Assembly: GCF_029784155.1 (NCBI RefSeq)
Contig: NC_073691.1
Location: 127,906,714-127,970,713, forward strand
Origin: Uranotaenia lowii
Taxonomy: Eukaryota; Arthropoda; Insecta; Diptera; Culicidae
Length of the DNA stretch: 64,000 nucleotides
Reading direction: 5' to 3'
Shown: one piece after another, positions 10,344-25,300 of the stretch
How the letters are laid out: each line of letters opens with the position of its first letter
Position numbering within the stretch: position 1 is the stretch's first letter
Notes under the pieces: generated by a model
Told to the model about the DNA's origin: nothing
Database searches by the model: none
What the model saw: the letters and a program-made list of their open reading frames with translations, nothing else
Program-made: the position numbers and the translations under genes

Positions 10344-13300
10344 GTAAGTAGTACCTACTTACATATTATATCGGTAAAATTCTTCACCTGTGGGTTTACA
10401 TTTTCATCCTCTTTGTGGGAAAAGGGGTGGTTGGGAGAAAGGTTCTATTTTTCGAACCACCTATCTGATTGCCAAAACGACTAGCGGCAGACCGTAAAGT
10501 AGATCACATGTTTCACCGATGAGCTGTCCTTTCGGGCGATCGACGAGGGAGGTTCATACAGATCAGCAAATGACTCGGCGATTCGGATGGACAGTGAACT
10601 CCTTTCGAGTCAATCCTCGCCAGGAGTATTATTAGACACCCTGCACAAAAAAAAATATATATACTAACACGACGCCCAAAGCACACGTTATTTTTGCTCT
10701 ATAAGAAGCACTTGCCAAACTGTCCACCGCGTTTTTTGTTATTTGGTCGACACACAATCTGAGATGGTACACAGCGACATAATGTCTCTCAGTATCCGTC
10801 TGGCCTTAGATTCAGTGTGCTGCAACGTCGACACCGCTCCTGACGAGTGAATTTGTCCCCCGGGGTTTCTTGTTAGACCAACGTCTTCGTCGAAGCTTTA
10901 TTCGCACGCTATCCAGGACCCATTGACCGAATATGACTTCCGGTATGTTAATCATCCAATGTTTTTGTGTGTCTGTCGAATTAATCCCCTCGATATCGAA
11001 CAGTTGTTCTGGGCTATTCATTGTATCTCAATATTTTTGTGATTATAAAATGAAGATATATCATACTATGAAAATTAATTTTAAATCCCCAAGCAAATCC
11101 CAGCTGTGGTTGAACAACAAACGACTTCGCGACAACTAGAAAACTGGGCCTGAATAGCGCGATGAACTGTTATCGTCAACCCTACATTGACTTCAGAACG
11201 ATCCGGCGTAAATTGAAACAGTGTATATGTACTTCAAGTCATTGAAGTATTTTCATCTACAACTCTACAACAATAATCTGATGCATACGTCTTCAAATGG
11301 TTGACAAAAAATCCAAAATTGTCTTTTGATATTAAAATCTGTTATAGTTATGGTAATTTAATTTTATTTTTTTTCTAAATTGATCCTAAAGTTTTTAAAA
11401 TTTTGATGTCATTCATCCCTCCAATGATCGCTTACTAGTATAAACTGTCTTCCTAAACTTTTTCTAGGTCTTTCCACCCAACATTCCTTTTGGCGAAAGC
11501 TTCCTACAACTTTTTAAACACTGCAGAAAAAGAAATTAACTGACGAAGAAGTTGAGAATGTCATCTGAACAACTAAAATCAAAAAATGTATGCATAGAAA
11601 CTCGTAGGATTTTCAAATATCTCGAATTATGTTTATCGTGATATCTATACGACACAGCTAAATTATATGTATCAGTCTTTGATATCCTCGTAACAAGATC
11701 TCATTCTGATAGAATATTTTGATATTAATATACCTAAAGTTTCGCACACCTAATGCTGATCTACTTTTGAGGAGAAAACGTCATTCTTAGCAACGGCACG
11801 AGATGTGGTGACCAGAACTAGGTTATTCAGCGACCATCAATATGCGTGGTAAGATACGAAGTGATTTGGTATAAACAGACGAAGCCGAAATTAAGTAATA
11901 AAAAAACAGAATCTTTTCAAACGATTGCTCAGAATCCGAATGACAAACTTCGAATGTGAAAAATATGGTATAAAACAAGAAATGTTAGTATTTTGATGAG
12001 GGCGAAGCTGAAGAAACAGATCAAACTGAAGTTGTTTGAAATGTTGAAAACTTTTGAAAGATTAATTCAAACAAGTGAAAATGGGTAGAAAACAGCATAT
12101 ATGCATGCTCTTGAAAAATTATGCACCTTACAACATTGTGAAGCAGGATTTAGTCTTTGGCCTTTAGTATCTTCTAGAGACCAATTTACTACTTTAGGTC
12201 CATGGGTTAAATTGGACGACTCATGATGCAATGCTACAAATAACATTGTATCCCGTACGCCATAAAATCCACTGGGGCCACTAACCTTTTTCCTCAGCGA
12301 ACTATACACGCTATACTTCAATAGTGGAAGGACTTACGCGCTAGTGCGCTCCAAGGCAATACTCGTTTCGAGTCCACTTATCAGTACAACCTCATTTCAA
12401 AACCACTCGATGTACAACCTCTCTAAAGAGTTCCGACACCTCATCGTATTGTAAGAGGTCAACATTTTAGCGCTACTAATTGCTTTGCAAATCTGGTCCA
12501 GGAAGTCCAGAGACACAAATCGAGTTGTCGATGACACTTTCTCCGGTCGCACACGCAGGTCAGGGGAAAAAACCCTCCGAGCCACGTGTAAAACCCAGAC
12601 TCCTTCAATACCTCTTGTGTTGACTTAAGTCTCTACTTTGCGGAACTATATAGGTATTTACTCGATTTGCAGATCGGGAGTTTAATGTCCCGAAGCGCAA
12701 ATCTAGCAACCGACCGCACTTATTCAGTAGTCACCACTTTGCGCCACCAGTTTAACGAGTCAGGTCTATGAAGTCCCTAAACGCAAAACGAGTTGTCGAA
12801 CGCACTCATTCTGGTCGCATCCGCAGTTCAGGGAGATGATGAATCATCCCAGAGGATAAAAATCACGTACAGAAAAGGACACTCACATCTGACACCTGGA
12901 TATGGTACCTGGTACCCAGATGCACCCCTTCTTTCGCGTAGACTCGGTAAGGATCTGTCGACGGTCTCTAGTGGGTTTACTGATGATTATTTTGTATTCC
13001 ATTCTGACCTCAAGATTAGTTTCAAAAACCCAATGTTTCGATTTTTATAAAAATAAGAACATTTGTTATTGTTTGTTTTTGTGCCTCAACGCTAGCTTTG
13101 TGATAATTCAATCCCTGGAATTGAATTATCGCAGTTTTTCTTCCGTTGCTGGTGAAGTTCCCTTGGCTAGATTCATCGCGATCGGCCACCAAGATGCTGC
13201 TACACATGATCAGTAACGAAACCGAGAACCGCATAATTTTCCGGAATTCCTACCGAAGTTTCTGCCGGTTAATAACACTGGCAGGAGTAAGGCACGCCAA

Positions 13301-16300
13301 TGCCCCAACTACTTAACAGAATGCGCGCCGCGATGACTGAGTCTGTGGAACGAATGTTAACTGCCATACGGAGAATTCGCGAGTTGGCCGATGAATCACG
13401 ATTTAGTGTTAAGTTCAGTGACTGGCTGACTGAATGAATGGAGTTTTAGTTTGCATCTAATTCGTGTTGGAAACGTGCTGTTGTTTGTCGGTTTTTGTAG
13501 CTGACCGAAAGATGACGACTACCCTGGACAGCGAAGATGACGATGAAACGACGAATATGGTTTGGCGCGAAAGACCAGCTTCTTGTCAGAAGTAGTCAGT
13601 TACGATGTCATTTCCAAGTATTTTCGGCTCGGAATGCTATCGTTAGCACATTCCAAGGTAGATGTTGTTTTTTCGGGATTTTCATCCTCACGGATGATTC
13701 ATCCCTTTTCCAAGGTAGATAAATAAATGGTTTGAGATTGGTAGCTTTTTATGTAATAGAATCCCACGTCCTTGGTTGAAAACAATTTCGGTCAACATCG
13801 GACCTACAGAGAAGCTTAACAAAATTGTTTATCAAAACCAACTCTTAGAAATTATTCCAAGTTCTTTAGTTTCTTTTTGTTGTATGGCTTTACTAGGTAA
13901 AAATGAACTTTGGACAAATTCCACATCAAAATTTAACCTTACTGCTGAATATATTGTGTTTTCTTGTTGATAAATCTATTTTGGTAGTGAATTTTGAATA
14001 GGGCGAATGCGCCAAATGTAAACAAATGGAGTAAGATAAATGATGCATCATTTCAAGGATTATCATACGATTGCATTGAAAAATATTCGTTTGTATCGTT
14101 CTACTAAATTTAGAGTTTCATTTTCTCTTTGCTTTGCACGAAAATAAATATTTTAAATTTTATTACTAGATTTAACAATTCAATTGAATTTTATTGCTAG
14201 AATCGGTACACCAGTTGAAAGGCCTTTAAGAAGTAAAAATATACATAAAGAGTCCTAACCCGATCAGGAGAGCATATCAAAATAATAACCTAAACGTATC
14301 TCGCCAAGATATTTATATCTGATTCAGTTATAATTAAGTGCTCAAAATTTTCGATTTTAAGTTTCTCCAATCTGAATTATATCTTATTCTGATTGACAGA
14401 CTTGAATGGGGTTGAGCTCATTTTCAATTATCCAGATTTTTTTTCGGATTGTCCTAAAATAAAATGATTATATCTAATGTTGATATACTTACAACTTTTT
14501 ATGAAACACGGACATCAAAGTCAACGGCCCAAACCGTATATTGATGAGTTTCGCTTAACAGATTCATAAATTTAAATCCAATTTTTGGGAAACCAAAAAT
14601 GGAACATGATTTTAGCAAATAATGTGGTTGATTGACTTTCCACTAGAAATATTTCCCGAAGCACTCATATCTTGATAAGTTATAATTTTGATAGGTTTTG
14701 TTCTGCCCAATATCAAACTATGCTATCTGAACGAGATATAATCTTGAAAGGAGCATATCTAAAATTGATATAATTTAGCTATGATCGTATAGATTTTTTG
14801 ATATAATTTGAGATATTTTAACATCCTACGAGTACTTAATAATAAATCATTTCGATAGGAAAAAAAAATATTGAAATATCTCATCTTGATATAATTTAGT
14901 TTTTCCCTCCTGATCGGGAATTTATCGAAAATTTGATTTACAACTAGGGTGATTTGCCAATCGTTGCACAGCTAAGCACATGATTTTGGTGTTTATGCTG
15001 TATTTCAGTCATTTCAACCAAATTCACTCGATTTTTTTTGTCGGTCACTCATACAAGATTGGTCAACAAGATCCAAAAGTTCAAGTGTTTGAAAAAAGTG
15101 ACATAAAAATTTGAAAAATCATTTAAAACAGCTTGTCTGTGCCCAATAGTTGCACAGGCAAATTTTGTGTCGTGCATAATGTTGTCCGATTTTTTCCAAT
15201 GGTTGCACATTTTAAAAATCAGTCACGATGAGGTCGAATAGGCCGATATTTGTTACGGAAGCTTATTCTGAGAACTTCTAATTCAAATGCAATCTAATTT
15301 TTAGACGGCCCCTTATGAGGGGGGGGGGGGGGGGGGGGGGGGTATTCCATATAAACCGTCCAATGCACTTTCCAATTCCAATTCGGCCTTAAAAAAAAAA
15401 CACAAAGCCGTCGGTTTGAGTGTCTGGAATATCATTTATCACACGTGAAGTTTTCTCAGAAACTCCAATCCACCTTTTATTTACCCGAAGGCATTTGAGT
15501 GGAGTGTTATTTAACAAAATTTGCCCAGTGTTGAGCTTTTTTCTTTATATGTCCTACCAACATAAAATTTTATGTCTTTAAAATCCCATAGAATGAACTG
15601 AAAGGTATTTAATGCTTAATTTTTAAGTGGCTATTAACAGGTGAAAAGATTAGAAAACGTGATCTGTTTTGACCCCTTTTACCCCTATGAAGAAGATGCG
15701 ATTTTATAAAACAAATGTTTTATGATTCACTTGGAAGTCGATCGATTTTTACATAATGAATCTCAATATAAAACTTGAAAATGGACACCACCACGCCCAA
15801 ATTTGAGATTGTTTGACTGATTTATGCTCATGATATACAATTTTGTATGAGATTTTTTTTTTCGAAAAGTTAATTGATTTAAATGTCTTTTTCATATAAG
15901 TGGGTTTATTTGTAATGAATGTTACCTCTATAGCATTTCATCAATCTTCAAGAAACAATCACATCACATAGAAATGCATCCCAAGATTTTTCCGGTTGAA
16001 AAACTGTTTTGGATCAAATTAAGTTTCACAAAGCTATGACTGTTTATTTTTCTGGATGATAAGGGCAAAATAAACCTTCACATAGATGTGTCCAGTGACG
16101 GCAACTCGACGGCAGATTCGAATTCCTGAGAAAATTGTACGTCAGATAAGTAATATTTAGGCTATATAATAAGTAGACCTTCGACTTCTAGTTTTTGGGA
16201 TTAAGGGTCGTAGTTTTCCTCCTGTAGAATATTCTGAAATTATTAATAACAATATCAAGGGGACCGCTGTTAACATGGAATAAAATTCTCTTAGATTTGT

Positions 16301-19300
16301 CGTCACGAAATAAGAGAAACAGATTTGTTCAGAACAGCTTTTAGATTATTTGCATAAAATGTTGAGTAAATGGTCGGGATAAAGGATTTCAAAATGAATT
16401 TGATAAAAAAGTAGTCTCTCAAAGCCAATGCAGTTGAGTTGACTTTGACACTTTTCAGACAGTGCAAATTTCCCGACTTTCATACATACATAAGTTTTTT
16501 CAAAGAGTATAATAATTTCAAAACTTCAATTTTAAGATTTGATGGTAGAAAAAATAAACTAATGGATATATAAAGTGTCTTTGAATTATTGAATTAATTT
16601 TTAAAACTCATATTGAGTGCAAAAATATGAAAATTCTGAGTGGAAAATAATTAATTAAAGCACAGAATTAACTTAAATTACTAGTTCAACATAAATATCC
16701 ACTTATTCATAAAAAAAATATGTCATATCAATAGACAATTCGAGTTGTTTTAGTTGCATATAGTCAATGAACGTGTTCAATTTTGTATGTCAATTTGTAT
16801 AATTTCAGGATTTGCTTTCTGAAGCTTTCAATAATTTCATGACATGTTTTTGCGAAAGTTTTAAATCATCACACTTATTGGTCATGCAAAGCAGTATAAT
16901 GCGATTCTTATTTTCATCCGGTTAACCAGCTTTTAAATTACCTGTCAAAACACTAAACTTTAAAAAAAATTACCTCTTTTGAATTTTTTGTACGTCAACG
17001 AATATCATTTCTGGAGTACAAGTTAGTTTTAGTTTTTGTCCACATGCAATGTATTGTAAGAACCAAGAAATATTTTAAAAATACAAAATTATGTTTTTTG
17101 AACTTTCGCTGATGGTTTTTGAATGAAAATTTGGATTTTTCCGTACAAGCCTCCTTACTTATTCAAAACACGTTGTTATAATTCCGGACTCAATCAATCG
17201 CTTCCAAAGTTTTTATTTGTACTTTTAGCTGTAAAAACAATCAAACACTATTGGAGGTATACGAATTTATAAATTTGAAATTTTCAAACAAATTTTGCTG
17301 CGGAATCATGTACAACAATGGGGCAGGAGGAGATTGAGCGGACCAATTGTTGCACGATCCAACATATTTTCTGGTAAAGTAGGGATCATAATTTTTTTTC
17401 AAAATCATGGTGTTAAAATTGTCCAACAAACGTTTCGTATAGAAAAGTGATACAAAAAATGTTTTGTTCTGACGTAAAACCTTATTTGCCGTAGAAGGAT
17501 TGTTAAGGTTTTTGTTAACAATTAGCACAAAAACCGCGCGAAAAAAACAAGAAAAATTCAAACTTTCGTAAGATACACACTTACCAGCAGAAAATATCAC
17601 AAAAGCCTCATTTCATCAGAAAACATTCCGAATTACATGATTCAGTATTATTTTTGAGGAAAAGTTGAAAAATAGCTGAAATATTGACAATTTAAGTCAT
17701 GCTGTGCAACAATGGGTTAGGGGACAACGATTGGCAAATCACCCTAGTGTATTTATTGCATCTGAAGAGATGATAGGAGTTTCACCGAGAAAATTTTAGT
17801 TGCTAAGGAGCATAGAGTTTCTCGGCCACATCACTTACCAAGGTGATCTCCATGCCGTTTTTCCTTTACCATCAAAATCAGCATGAGATTTATGGAGAGA
17901 TGGCGAACAGCCGGTCTCCGAAAAAAAAATCATCACATGTGCTGCACGTCCCTTCCTCTATCGACTACACGGACTTGGCGTCGTTATTGCTTTATTTGAA
18001 GTTAGGAGATCTTCAAAATTGTACTGTGAAATTTATTGCTTGTTCCCAGCAATCATTCATTTGGTTCATTGTGCAATATTGACCGCTTTCAAGCAAGGAC
18101 ATATTTTTACTGCATTTCAGGCTAGTAAGCAATCATATTTGTCGAAGAACTTTTGAACGTACACATTACAGGAAGACTATAATCACGGGAAATCTATTAG
18201 TCAACCATGCCTTAGGGGCCTAGATTGGGTACATTTACCCTATCTCGAGCAAATCACGGAGTGCAACCATTACACCATTGACCAGGGGGGCCCAGTTGGA
18301 TCAAGTTATCTTCAAGTGAAGACTGTTGGTCCCCGCTAGCAGTCGGTGCCTATGCTGCCGCTGATGAGTCATATCTCTTCTTAAGCCGCTTGTATACAAC
18401 CGCAGCATGTACAGGGGAACGTTAAGAGTCTGAAAGTCGCTCAAACAACCAACCAGCCGAAACAACCAAACAGAGCGAGCGGTTGTTTATAAAATAAGAG
18501 AAGGAAAAAAAACTACGACTGAAGCAGGTCATCAGTGCAAAAAGAAAATCTGTATAGATACCTACAGATCTATCACACACAGCACAGCAATAACAAGAGC
18601 GAGAGTGAACGAGAGGAAACCCCAAATCGGAAAAGAAGATCAAAATAATCCACCTACTCGATCGCTGCTGAAATGCTCCCGATGATTGTCGTCCTCGTCA
18701 TCGTACATGTATGTAAAAATCATTTGCAACCACCACGCAAAAGATGGTGGTGATTGACTGTCAACGCCTTTCGTGATAAGGATACTTCGAAGATACAATG
18801 GTAAAACAGTAGTAGATTCCTACATTTTTTTTTGGTCAGCGTCTTTTGTTGGGCCCAAAAAATGTGGATTTATTTTAAAATTAAATCTCCCCCATGCGAC
18901 GCGGGCGGGTGAATGAATCATGCGAGTAACATTTGCGATCGGCGGACTTGAGGGATGCCCGCAGCAATTGAGGAAACGAACAAATTGTTTTATAGTCGAC
19001 TGGAAGAACTCACGCCAAAATCGTCTAAACCCTTCAAACAAACCAAGGTTAGTTGATTAAGCAAGGAGATGATTTCCTGTACCTATTCGTTAAGTTCCAA
19101 CTGCAATCCTGTCGATAAACTAACAAACGGTGTATGTAGTAAGGCGCAGACGAAAACAGATGCTTGGTAGATCAACGATCATCATGCTCATGCGCAAAAA
19201 AGCATTCCGCAACCGTCTAAAATCATTCGCACATAAATCACACTGATTTACGCTTGATTACGTTAACGATAATCTAAAGCGTTACTATAAAGTGTTTATT

Positions 19301-22300
19301 TATAAGATGGAAACGAGAGCTGCCAGAGTTGATCCTTAATGACTCACCAGACTTGTGAGGGACGTTAACGGTAATCTACCTTCCTCAAAGCGGTTTTTGT
19401 TTATTTCTTCTACATTTGAACGAATCGTGGCCCATCCAAACAAAAAATCCACCTGCTAATTTAAGAGTGGCAGAGAGCTAGAGAGAGAAGAAGGTGGCGA
19501 AACCTCCACCACACACGGTCGGTACCCATTTTAATGCTGAGTAGTTTAGCTAAAAAAAAACCATCCCGCACCAAACTGTCGGTAGAGCATACACAGCAAA
19601 AAAAGTATTGCTATATTACATCAAATATCTGCACATAACTTGAGTCGCAAATGGTACCTAATTTTACATTGTCTTGATGTACCCGGCTGTTTGGAGACAA
19701 ATAATTTGTTTATTACTGCTGATCCATATGACCCAAATTTCCTAAAAAAGGAAAAATAATGAAATTTGTTTTGAAGCAGTGGGTTTGCTTATATTTTTAA
19801 TTAATTTTGGAAGTACTTACAAGCCAAACAAATACAGCTGAGGTCCATAATCCGTTTCTTTATTTTTGAAATGAAATCAAATTCCAACGTCAATAAAGGA
19901 AAACATTGACTACTTTATGCGATATCACATAGAAAGTTTTGATATTACACTTCACGACGTATTCACGTTGTGTACATCATTTAGATGTATTATTGCAACA
20001 GAAATACGTAATCCCCAGAAATTACATCGTCCATCGTTACATTATTTTTTGCTGTGTAGTGTAAGCAAAACCCTCAACCAAACCTCCCCTTACCGTCTTT
20101 GCCTTCAACACCTGTGCGAAAGGCTTTGCGTGGCGCGCCTGCTCTGCCAATGGCGCAGGAGAATCAAGAGATACGACCTTTCCAAGTTTGTTTCAATTGG
20201 CTGAAACGGCCAGACTCAGCCAGGTAGTGCAGTTTCAAGACTGGATTTCTACATCATCGAGCGAGCGAACGAGAGCCAGTCAAGCGAACGAGCACGTAAC
20301 AAACAAGTTTCTCGGCTCACGCCACACTCCGGAGCCTACAACAGATTCCATCAACAGAGCAGAGCGACCTCTTCTGCGCCACACCTGTTCCTGCCATTCC
20401 GAGGAACCCATTGTTGGACTTCAGAAAGTTCGCCATAGATCTTTGTCTTATTACTCACCCTCAAATCTACAGTAGTAAGCCTACACCTTCGATCTTCCCG
20501 GTTGTACTCTTTCGGTTGTACTCTATCAATCTTGCAATAGCTGATCGTTATCAGCTAACTTTGGTAGCACCCAAAGCCCTTGTATCGAAAGCACCTAAAA
20601 GATTCTAAACCTAACAATAACAATAATTAGATTGTTTGGTGATTCAGTTGGTAATAAACGCCTTCATAGCCTCCAGATCTACCTATAAGAGACTGAGCCC
20701 GATTAGAGCTCAATCACAATCTTCGAGTTTCGAGCAAGCCTTTTTATTAACTCAATTTATCGATTCCGAGCCGCGCTAACTGGCGTTCAACAATGTAGGT
20801 TTACGTAGGTACCGTTCGATTCCTCTAAAGACTCATAACTAAATACCAAGCTAATACCTCTTTTTTCTTCTCTATAAATTTGCTATGTTGTGTTATTTAG
20901 TGGGGTAGAATTCCTACAAGTGAAATTAGTTTCTGTGAAACAGGCCCGATCAAGCAAGATAAACTTATTTCTATCAAATTGAAATATTTTGCCTTTTCAT
21001 TTTAAAGTGGTTAACGAGGGTTGTTTAAATACCTAAAAAACAAACCTACTTATAATTCCAATCAAAAATGCTAGTATAGATAGAAACAGCCTTTTGAGAT
21101 AAATGAACGCTTCTCGAAGCATAACACCAGAAAACTATCTCCGACATACTGTACCAAGATCATAACAAAAGGAAAAAAAAGTTTTCTTGATACTTGAAAG
21201 GCATCTAGCTAGATTCAACTTTAAGTCGAATTTTAGTCTACGACTACGAATGGTTACGTTGAATAAAATGTCTGTTTTACTGAAAATCACTTATGAGCCA
21301 TCCATGGATGTTGTGGAGAAATTTTATTTTTCGAAATGAACATTTCTTGGATTCAGATTTCAGATTCAGAATCCAGTTTCAGACTTCAGATTCCGCAGAT
21401 TCAACTTTAAGATTTCGATTTCAGATTTAAAATTCAGAACTTACATTCAGAATTCAGGTTCTGATTCCAGATTAAAATTTCAAATTCAGATTCAGATTTC
21501 AGATTCAAATTTCAGATTCGGGATTCATATTCGATTCAGAATTCAGATTTCAGATTCAGATTTCAGATTCAGATTTCAGATTCAGATTTCAGATTCAGAT
21601 TTCAGATTCAGATTTCAGGTTCAGATTTTAGATTCAGATTTCAGATTCAGATTTTAGATTCAGATTTCAGATTCAGATTTCAGATTCAGATTTCAGATTC
21701 AGATTTCAGATTCAGATTTCAGATTCAGATTTCAGATTCAGATTTCAGATTCAGATTTCAGATTCAGATTTCAGATTCAGATTTCAGATTCAGATTTCAG
21801 ATTCAGATTTCAGATTCAGATTTCAGATTCAGATTTCAGATTCAGATTTCAGATTCAGATTTCAGATTCAGATTTCAGATTCGAATTTCAGATTCAGATT
21901 TCAGATTCAAATTTCAGATTTCAGATTCAGATTTCAGATTCAGATTTCAGATTCAGATTTCAGATTCAGATTTCAGATTCAGATTTCAGATTTCAGATTT
22001 AGATTCCATATTCCGTTTTCTGGATCAGATTTTATACGTATATTCTGAGTGTAGACTCAAATATCTTCTTCTAGAGTTTTGCATAATATTTTTTATATCA
22101 AATTCCACTGGCCGAATGCTAAAGGTACTTCCAAAATCTGGGGTTGTTTTTTAATGTTTTTTCAAAAAAATTTTCAAAGTTACCTTCTCGCAAATAGGAT
22201 GAAGATTAACAACAATGTTTATCTTTTCTGTTCAATCTTGCAGCAATTCACAACCCGCACAAACGCCATAAAGACACCTGCGATGATTCATCGATCTCAA

Positions 22301-25300
22301 CTGAAAGTCGGATCCCGCTGGCAAGGAGCTGTTCCAGTCCGGCTGTATCGTACGGTAAGTTAGTTCGGTTGACAAACCGAAAAAGTACGCACACTCATCT
22401 CAAGGCGTACAGGAAACTATCGCCGTTATTCTTTGAGAATCGACAAAGACAACCAACAATGAGGAAGTGGTCAATTGGGTCTTGTTTGTTAATCAGGCAG
22501 AGATTCGGGGGCCTTTCGGCATTACACCAAACATACTACCAACGAGGATTTATTCCGCGTCAACCCTCCTCAACCACACGCGTGTCATCCAATCGGAAGA
22601 ATGAAAAATTAACAGCTCAGCCTGCGAATGGAGAGCGTGGGTGTATTGTTGAAGATGATATGCTGAGATGAGAAAAAGACACTTGAATTGCACAGATGTT
22701 TTCGTTACTGGCGATCTGTGTAACACGTTTTGATTGTCGCTGAATTAAAAATAAAGTTCAAGCATGCACCACATCGAAACCTTAACAAACTCTAATTAAC
22801 CTTAAAAATACAGTAATGGTACATACCCTGTTTTTTTTTGCCTACCACCTCGATTGTGACGAAATGTTTCTATTATTGTCATGTTTTATAACAAACGTGC
22901 TCGCTAACCAACCTGAGATAATGTGTACATCATTTTCCACATTCATTCGACCAGCTTGCTAAGTCAGTGGTCGGCAACCATTTGAGCCGAAAAAGCCGCA
23001 AATTATAATTTCGAAAATTATGTATTTATAAGGTTTCAGAGAGCGTCATTTTTTTGTTCGAACAAACTAAGTAAATATTACATATCTATTCTGTCCTAAA
23101 CGTATCCCCCCCTGATTTCATGAATATGAAGTGTGTACGAACATCACAAAAGGACAATCAATCATTTTTTGTAGTTTGAAATATTTTGAAGTGTATAATA
23201 TTCATTGAAATTTTAACTCAGAACAACTAAAAGCTCACTTGCAAGGGTTTGTTTTTAGGGAGATTACATTTTGCACTTTTAAAATTTTTGTCCAACTGTA
23301 TTCACATACCACGAAGTCCGTTCAAATTTGTAATGGAGCTTCCAAGTTTTAATGAGAACTTAAATTTTGGACTGAAAAAACGAACTTCAGCTCATTGATT
23401 GAGCTGATTAAGCTGTGTTTGACCTGACAAGACTTTGGGTTGCTTGGGGTTTGAGAACACCGTCTTAGCCGAGACAATTTAAGATTAACATTTCACCTCC
23501 CAGTACCGAGATGGGAATCGAACTCATGCCATCAGTGGACCAGCGATTACCGTATTACCACGTTAACCACGCGACCACCGAGACGTACATTGAGCAAAGA
23601 AAAAAAAAATTCTCAACATTCAGTAACTTTTCCATAATTTAAAACGTTCATAATTATGGAGATGATATCAGATGGAATTTAAAAAAGAAAAGATGGTTCA
23701 AAGTTCTAGCCCCATATATAAACCGTTACTCGTTTTGACTAATTAGAAAGAATTTAATATAATAGAATATTGTATTCTTACTCTACTGGAATAATAAACA
23801 AACAAACTCGTTTTGACTGAGAACATCTACATAAAAGCAACCAAAGGCGTCGCGGCGCGCCGTTCGTGAATGTGAACTCCTGCAAGCTGCGTATTATGTG
23901 GGAAATCACTTTCTCAATGGAACAGATAAGTCAGATTGGGTTTCATTCAACAACAAAATAACGCTTAACAAAAGAGGGAAACGCCATATGGAAAGTGCCA
24001 TGGACCGTGAAAATCAAGCACCATTCATGATGCTTTGACTTTGCGCTCATCCACACACTGACACACGATGACGTGATTGAAGCACATTTCGCAAATGCAA
24101 AGAAACAAAAAAAACAACCCGATAACCGAGATGACCCCCGGTCAGTCCGGCCCGGTCGGAGGAGGCAGGCAGGTTAGCTCGCGGCTTATCATCGCTGTAG
24201 TCGCTGCTGCTGTACAACACCACAGATGGATGATGTGTTTTTTTCTGCCTGCCTCTCTAATGGATGACAGCATGGTGCTCTTGCTTGTCACATGTGCTTA
24301 GGGGTTGGTAATTTTCACAAATGGAGCGCCGTTACGCAGTTCGTTTTGCAAAATAACGAGATATAAATATGACCAAACGTGCTAAATCGTTCATAAACAC
24401 CATTAGGCTTGGCAGTAAATTTCAGAAAATTTATTCTGACATTGTAAATAGTTGTAAACATCGAAAACGGAACTAACTATGTGAGGTGGTTGGAAAATAA
24501 CAAAGCAAATTGAAATAATTAATAATGGACCTAGGCCCAACGACTTTAACACGAACAGTGCGAAGTTTTCGTGTCACATTTTTGGCACAGGAACTGTTTT
24601 CCCGAAAACCTTTTGCCCAGAGAAAAGCGTTACCTTCTGCCATTTAACCGTGGGCCTGCCTATGACCGACAGATTAAAATATCGATTGAAAATTTGAAGA
24701 CGTTACCTACTTGTTTACCAAAGTTGTTTGTATTTGACTCGTCTTCGAGAGAAGGAAGAAAAAAAGCAAAGTATGAAAGTATGAACTCATCAGCACTCGC
24801 TCGCTTGCCGCTTTTTTATGAATATATACACAACTCACAGTTCATCGATGTGTCTTCGTTTGAGCGTTTGATGTGCGCGAGCTAGCTAACAACCGGTCAG
24901 CGTTCGGGGTGTAAAGTGATGTCATGTTTCGAAAATAAAATACACTTCTGGGGTCGGTCAATCGATGCTGTCAGCCGACAACGACAACAACGACGAATCA
25001 AAATCAATGCAGGGTGTGATATGAAGACGAGGCAGACAGAGGGTGTACACAGTGCATTATAAATATGCTGATCGTGGTCATTTATGTTTCATTCATTCGG
25101 TATTATTACCAACCACGATTGATTGCCGTTTAAAAATATGAGAAGGCGGACGTTCAACCGTTTCGAGGGATGGGAGATTACAATGAGACGGAAACCTGGA
25201 TTAGCACGTTAATCTTCACGCGGCAGCGTTTACGAACTGTTAAACATTCTAGCCTTCAAGCATACCAAGTTTGTTAATTTTTTTCAATCAAAATAATTGT

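Larger units (their letters stand above)
10344..22243 (+). other. puc: puckered intron 1 (11.9 kb)
   Basis: Phase-1 intron with donor GTAAGTA and acceptor TTGCAG. It contains a diverged repeat cluster (12480-12830), a CCCGATCAGGAG-family element (14259-14918), a 2.8-kb TA-flanked DNA element (14947-17744), an LTR-like or promoter-like stretch (20050-20790) and a 13-bp satellite (21351-22007). AP-1 sites are at 18365 and 19340. The short open frames across 10800-13970 and 17800-20600 show no recognisable domain and are treated as chance. Confidence 0.85.

Noticed and set aside
21351..22007. CRISPR-like regular repetition
   Set aside because: The period is 13 bp with no spacers; it is a satellite array in an insect intron.
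23513..23586. tRNA gene on the minus strand
   Set aside because: Box-like motifs only; acceptor stem pairing is lacking and a SINE-like body follows.
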